Shown in pieces: positions 4,994 through 5,056 of a DNA stretch of 5,056 nt (the first letter of the stretch is position 1; the number at the start of each line of letters is the position of its first letter). The notes beneath the pieces were generated by a model that was not told the DNA's origin, ran no database searches, and saw only the letters and a program-made list of their open reading frames with translations. The DNA is from Campylobacterales bacterium (GTDB lineage: Bacteria > Campylobacterota > Campylobacteria > Campylobacterales > Sulfurovaceae): the NCBI GenBank assembly GCA_014763905.1, contig JACXUN010000127.1:1-5056 (forward strand), read 5' to 3'. The position numbers were made by a program, and so were the translations under genes.

Positions 4994-4998
4994 CTCCT
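4994..4998 (-). promoter_or_regulatory. Shine-Dalgarno AGGAG deciding the GTG start of the AtpZ/AtpI-like gene
   Basis: AGGAG on the minus strand is followed by TCAAT and then GTG at 4988-4986. This strong site, together with the promoter at 5016-5021, favours GTG over the upstream in-frame TTG. Confidence 0.75.
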
Positions 4999-5015
4999 AT
5001 CTCATTATTTTTAAC

Positions 5016-5021
5016 ATTATA
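5016..5021 (-). promoter_or_regulatory. Promoter of the AtpZ/AtpI-like operon, -10 box TATAAT
   Basis: A perfect TATAAT on the minus strand predicts a transcription start near 5009 and a 21-nt leader with a good ribosome-binding site. The upstream DNA to the right edge is A/T-rich with no -35 box at the expected distance. Nothing coding is seen at 5031-5056. Confidence 0.6.
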
Positions 5022-5056
5022 TCTAATCAAAAATCTAAGGTTACTTTATTTTATTG

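Noticed and set aside
4989..5030. TTG start at 5030 for the AtpZ/AtpI-like protein.
   Set aside because: The TATAAT promoter lies inside the extra segment, and GTG 4988 has a strong AGGAG site.

Overview
The window looks like chromosomal DNA from a member of the Campylobacterota (Epsilonproteobacteria), most like a Sulfurovum or Sulfurimonas type organism. This is judged from protein flavour and gene neighbourhood only, not from a database search. The clues are the KdsB N-terminus (PARIGSSRFPNKVL), the cbpA-hspR pair lying tail-to-tail with a Do/HtrA protease, an AtpZ/AtpI-like membrane protein, and promoters that mostly show a strong TATAAT -10 box without a -35 box.

Layout from left to right. 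(1) Positions 1-75, minus strand: the first 25 codons of an EamA-type (DMT) transporter that runs off the left edge. (2) Positions 76-255: a divergent promoter region. (3) Positions 256-978, plus: kdsB, the CMP-KDO synthetase of lipopolysaccharide synthesis. (4) Positions 979-1392: a long gene-poor gap with a clear -10 box, several strong hairpins and pyrimidine-rich tracts. It may encode a small RNA and is the least explained part of the window. (5) Positions 1393-2787, plus: a periplasmic HtrA/DegQ serine protease with a signal peptide and two PDZ domains. (6) Positions 2788-3159 and 3174-4091, minus: hspR (MerR-family heat-shock repressor) and cbpA (J-protein without zinc finger), transcribed as cbpA-hspR and meeting htrA with no base between the stop codons. 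(7) Positions 4165-4692 and 4692-4988, minus: an unrecognised four-helix membrane protein and an AtpZ/AtpI-like protein, with stop and start codons sharing one base.

How the genes fit together. htrA, hspR and cbpA form a protein quality-control cluster: HtrA handles misfolded envelope proteins, CbpA works with DnaK in the cytoplasm, and HspR represses heat-shock genes. The 73-bp gap upstream of cbpA holds a canonical TTGACA-18-TATAAT promoter. Its -35 box lies inside a HAIR-like inverted repeat with exact 7-nt spacing, which is strong sequence evidence for autoregulation of cbpA-hspR by HspR. No comparable complete site was found upstream of htrA.

No CRISPR array, insertion sequence, tRNA or rRNA was seen. 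Apart from the htrA upstream gap, the region is ordinary core genome. The best leads are the possible small RNA at about 1031-1137, the hairpin series at 1208-1288, the HAIR-like operator, and the uncharacterised partner of the AtpZ-like protein.
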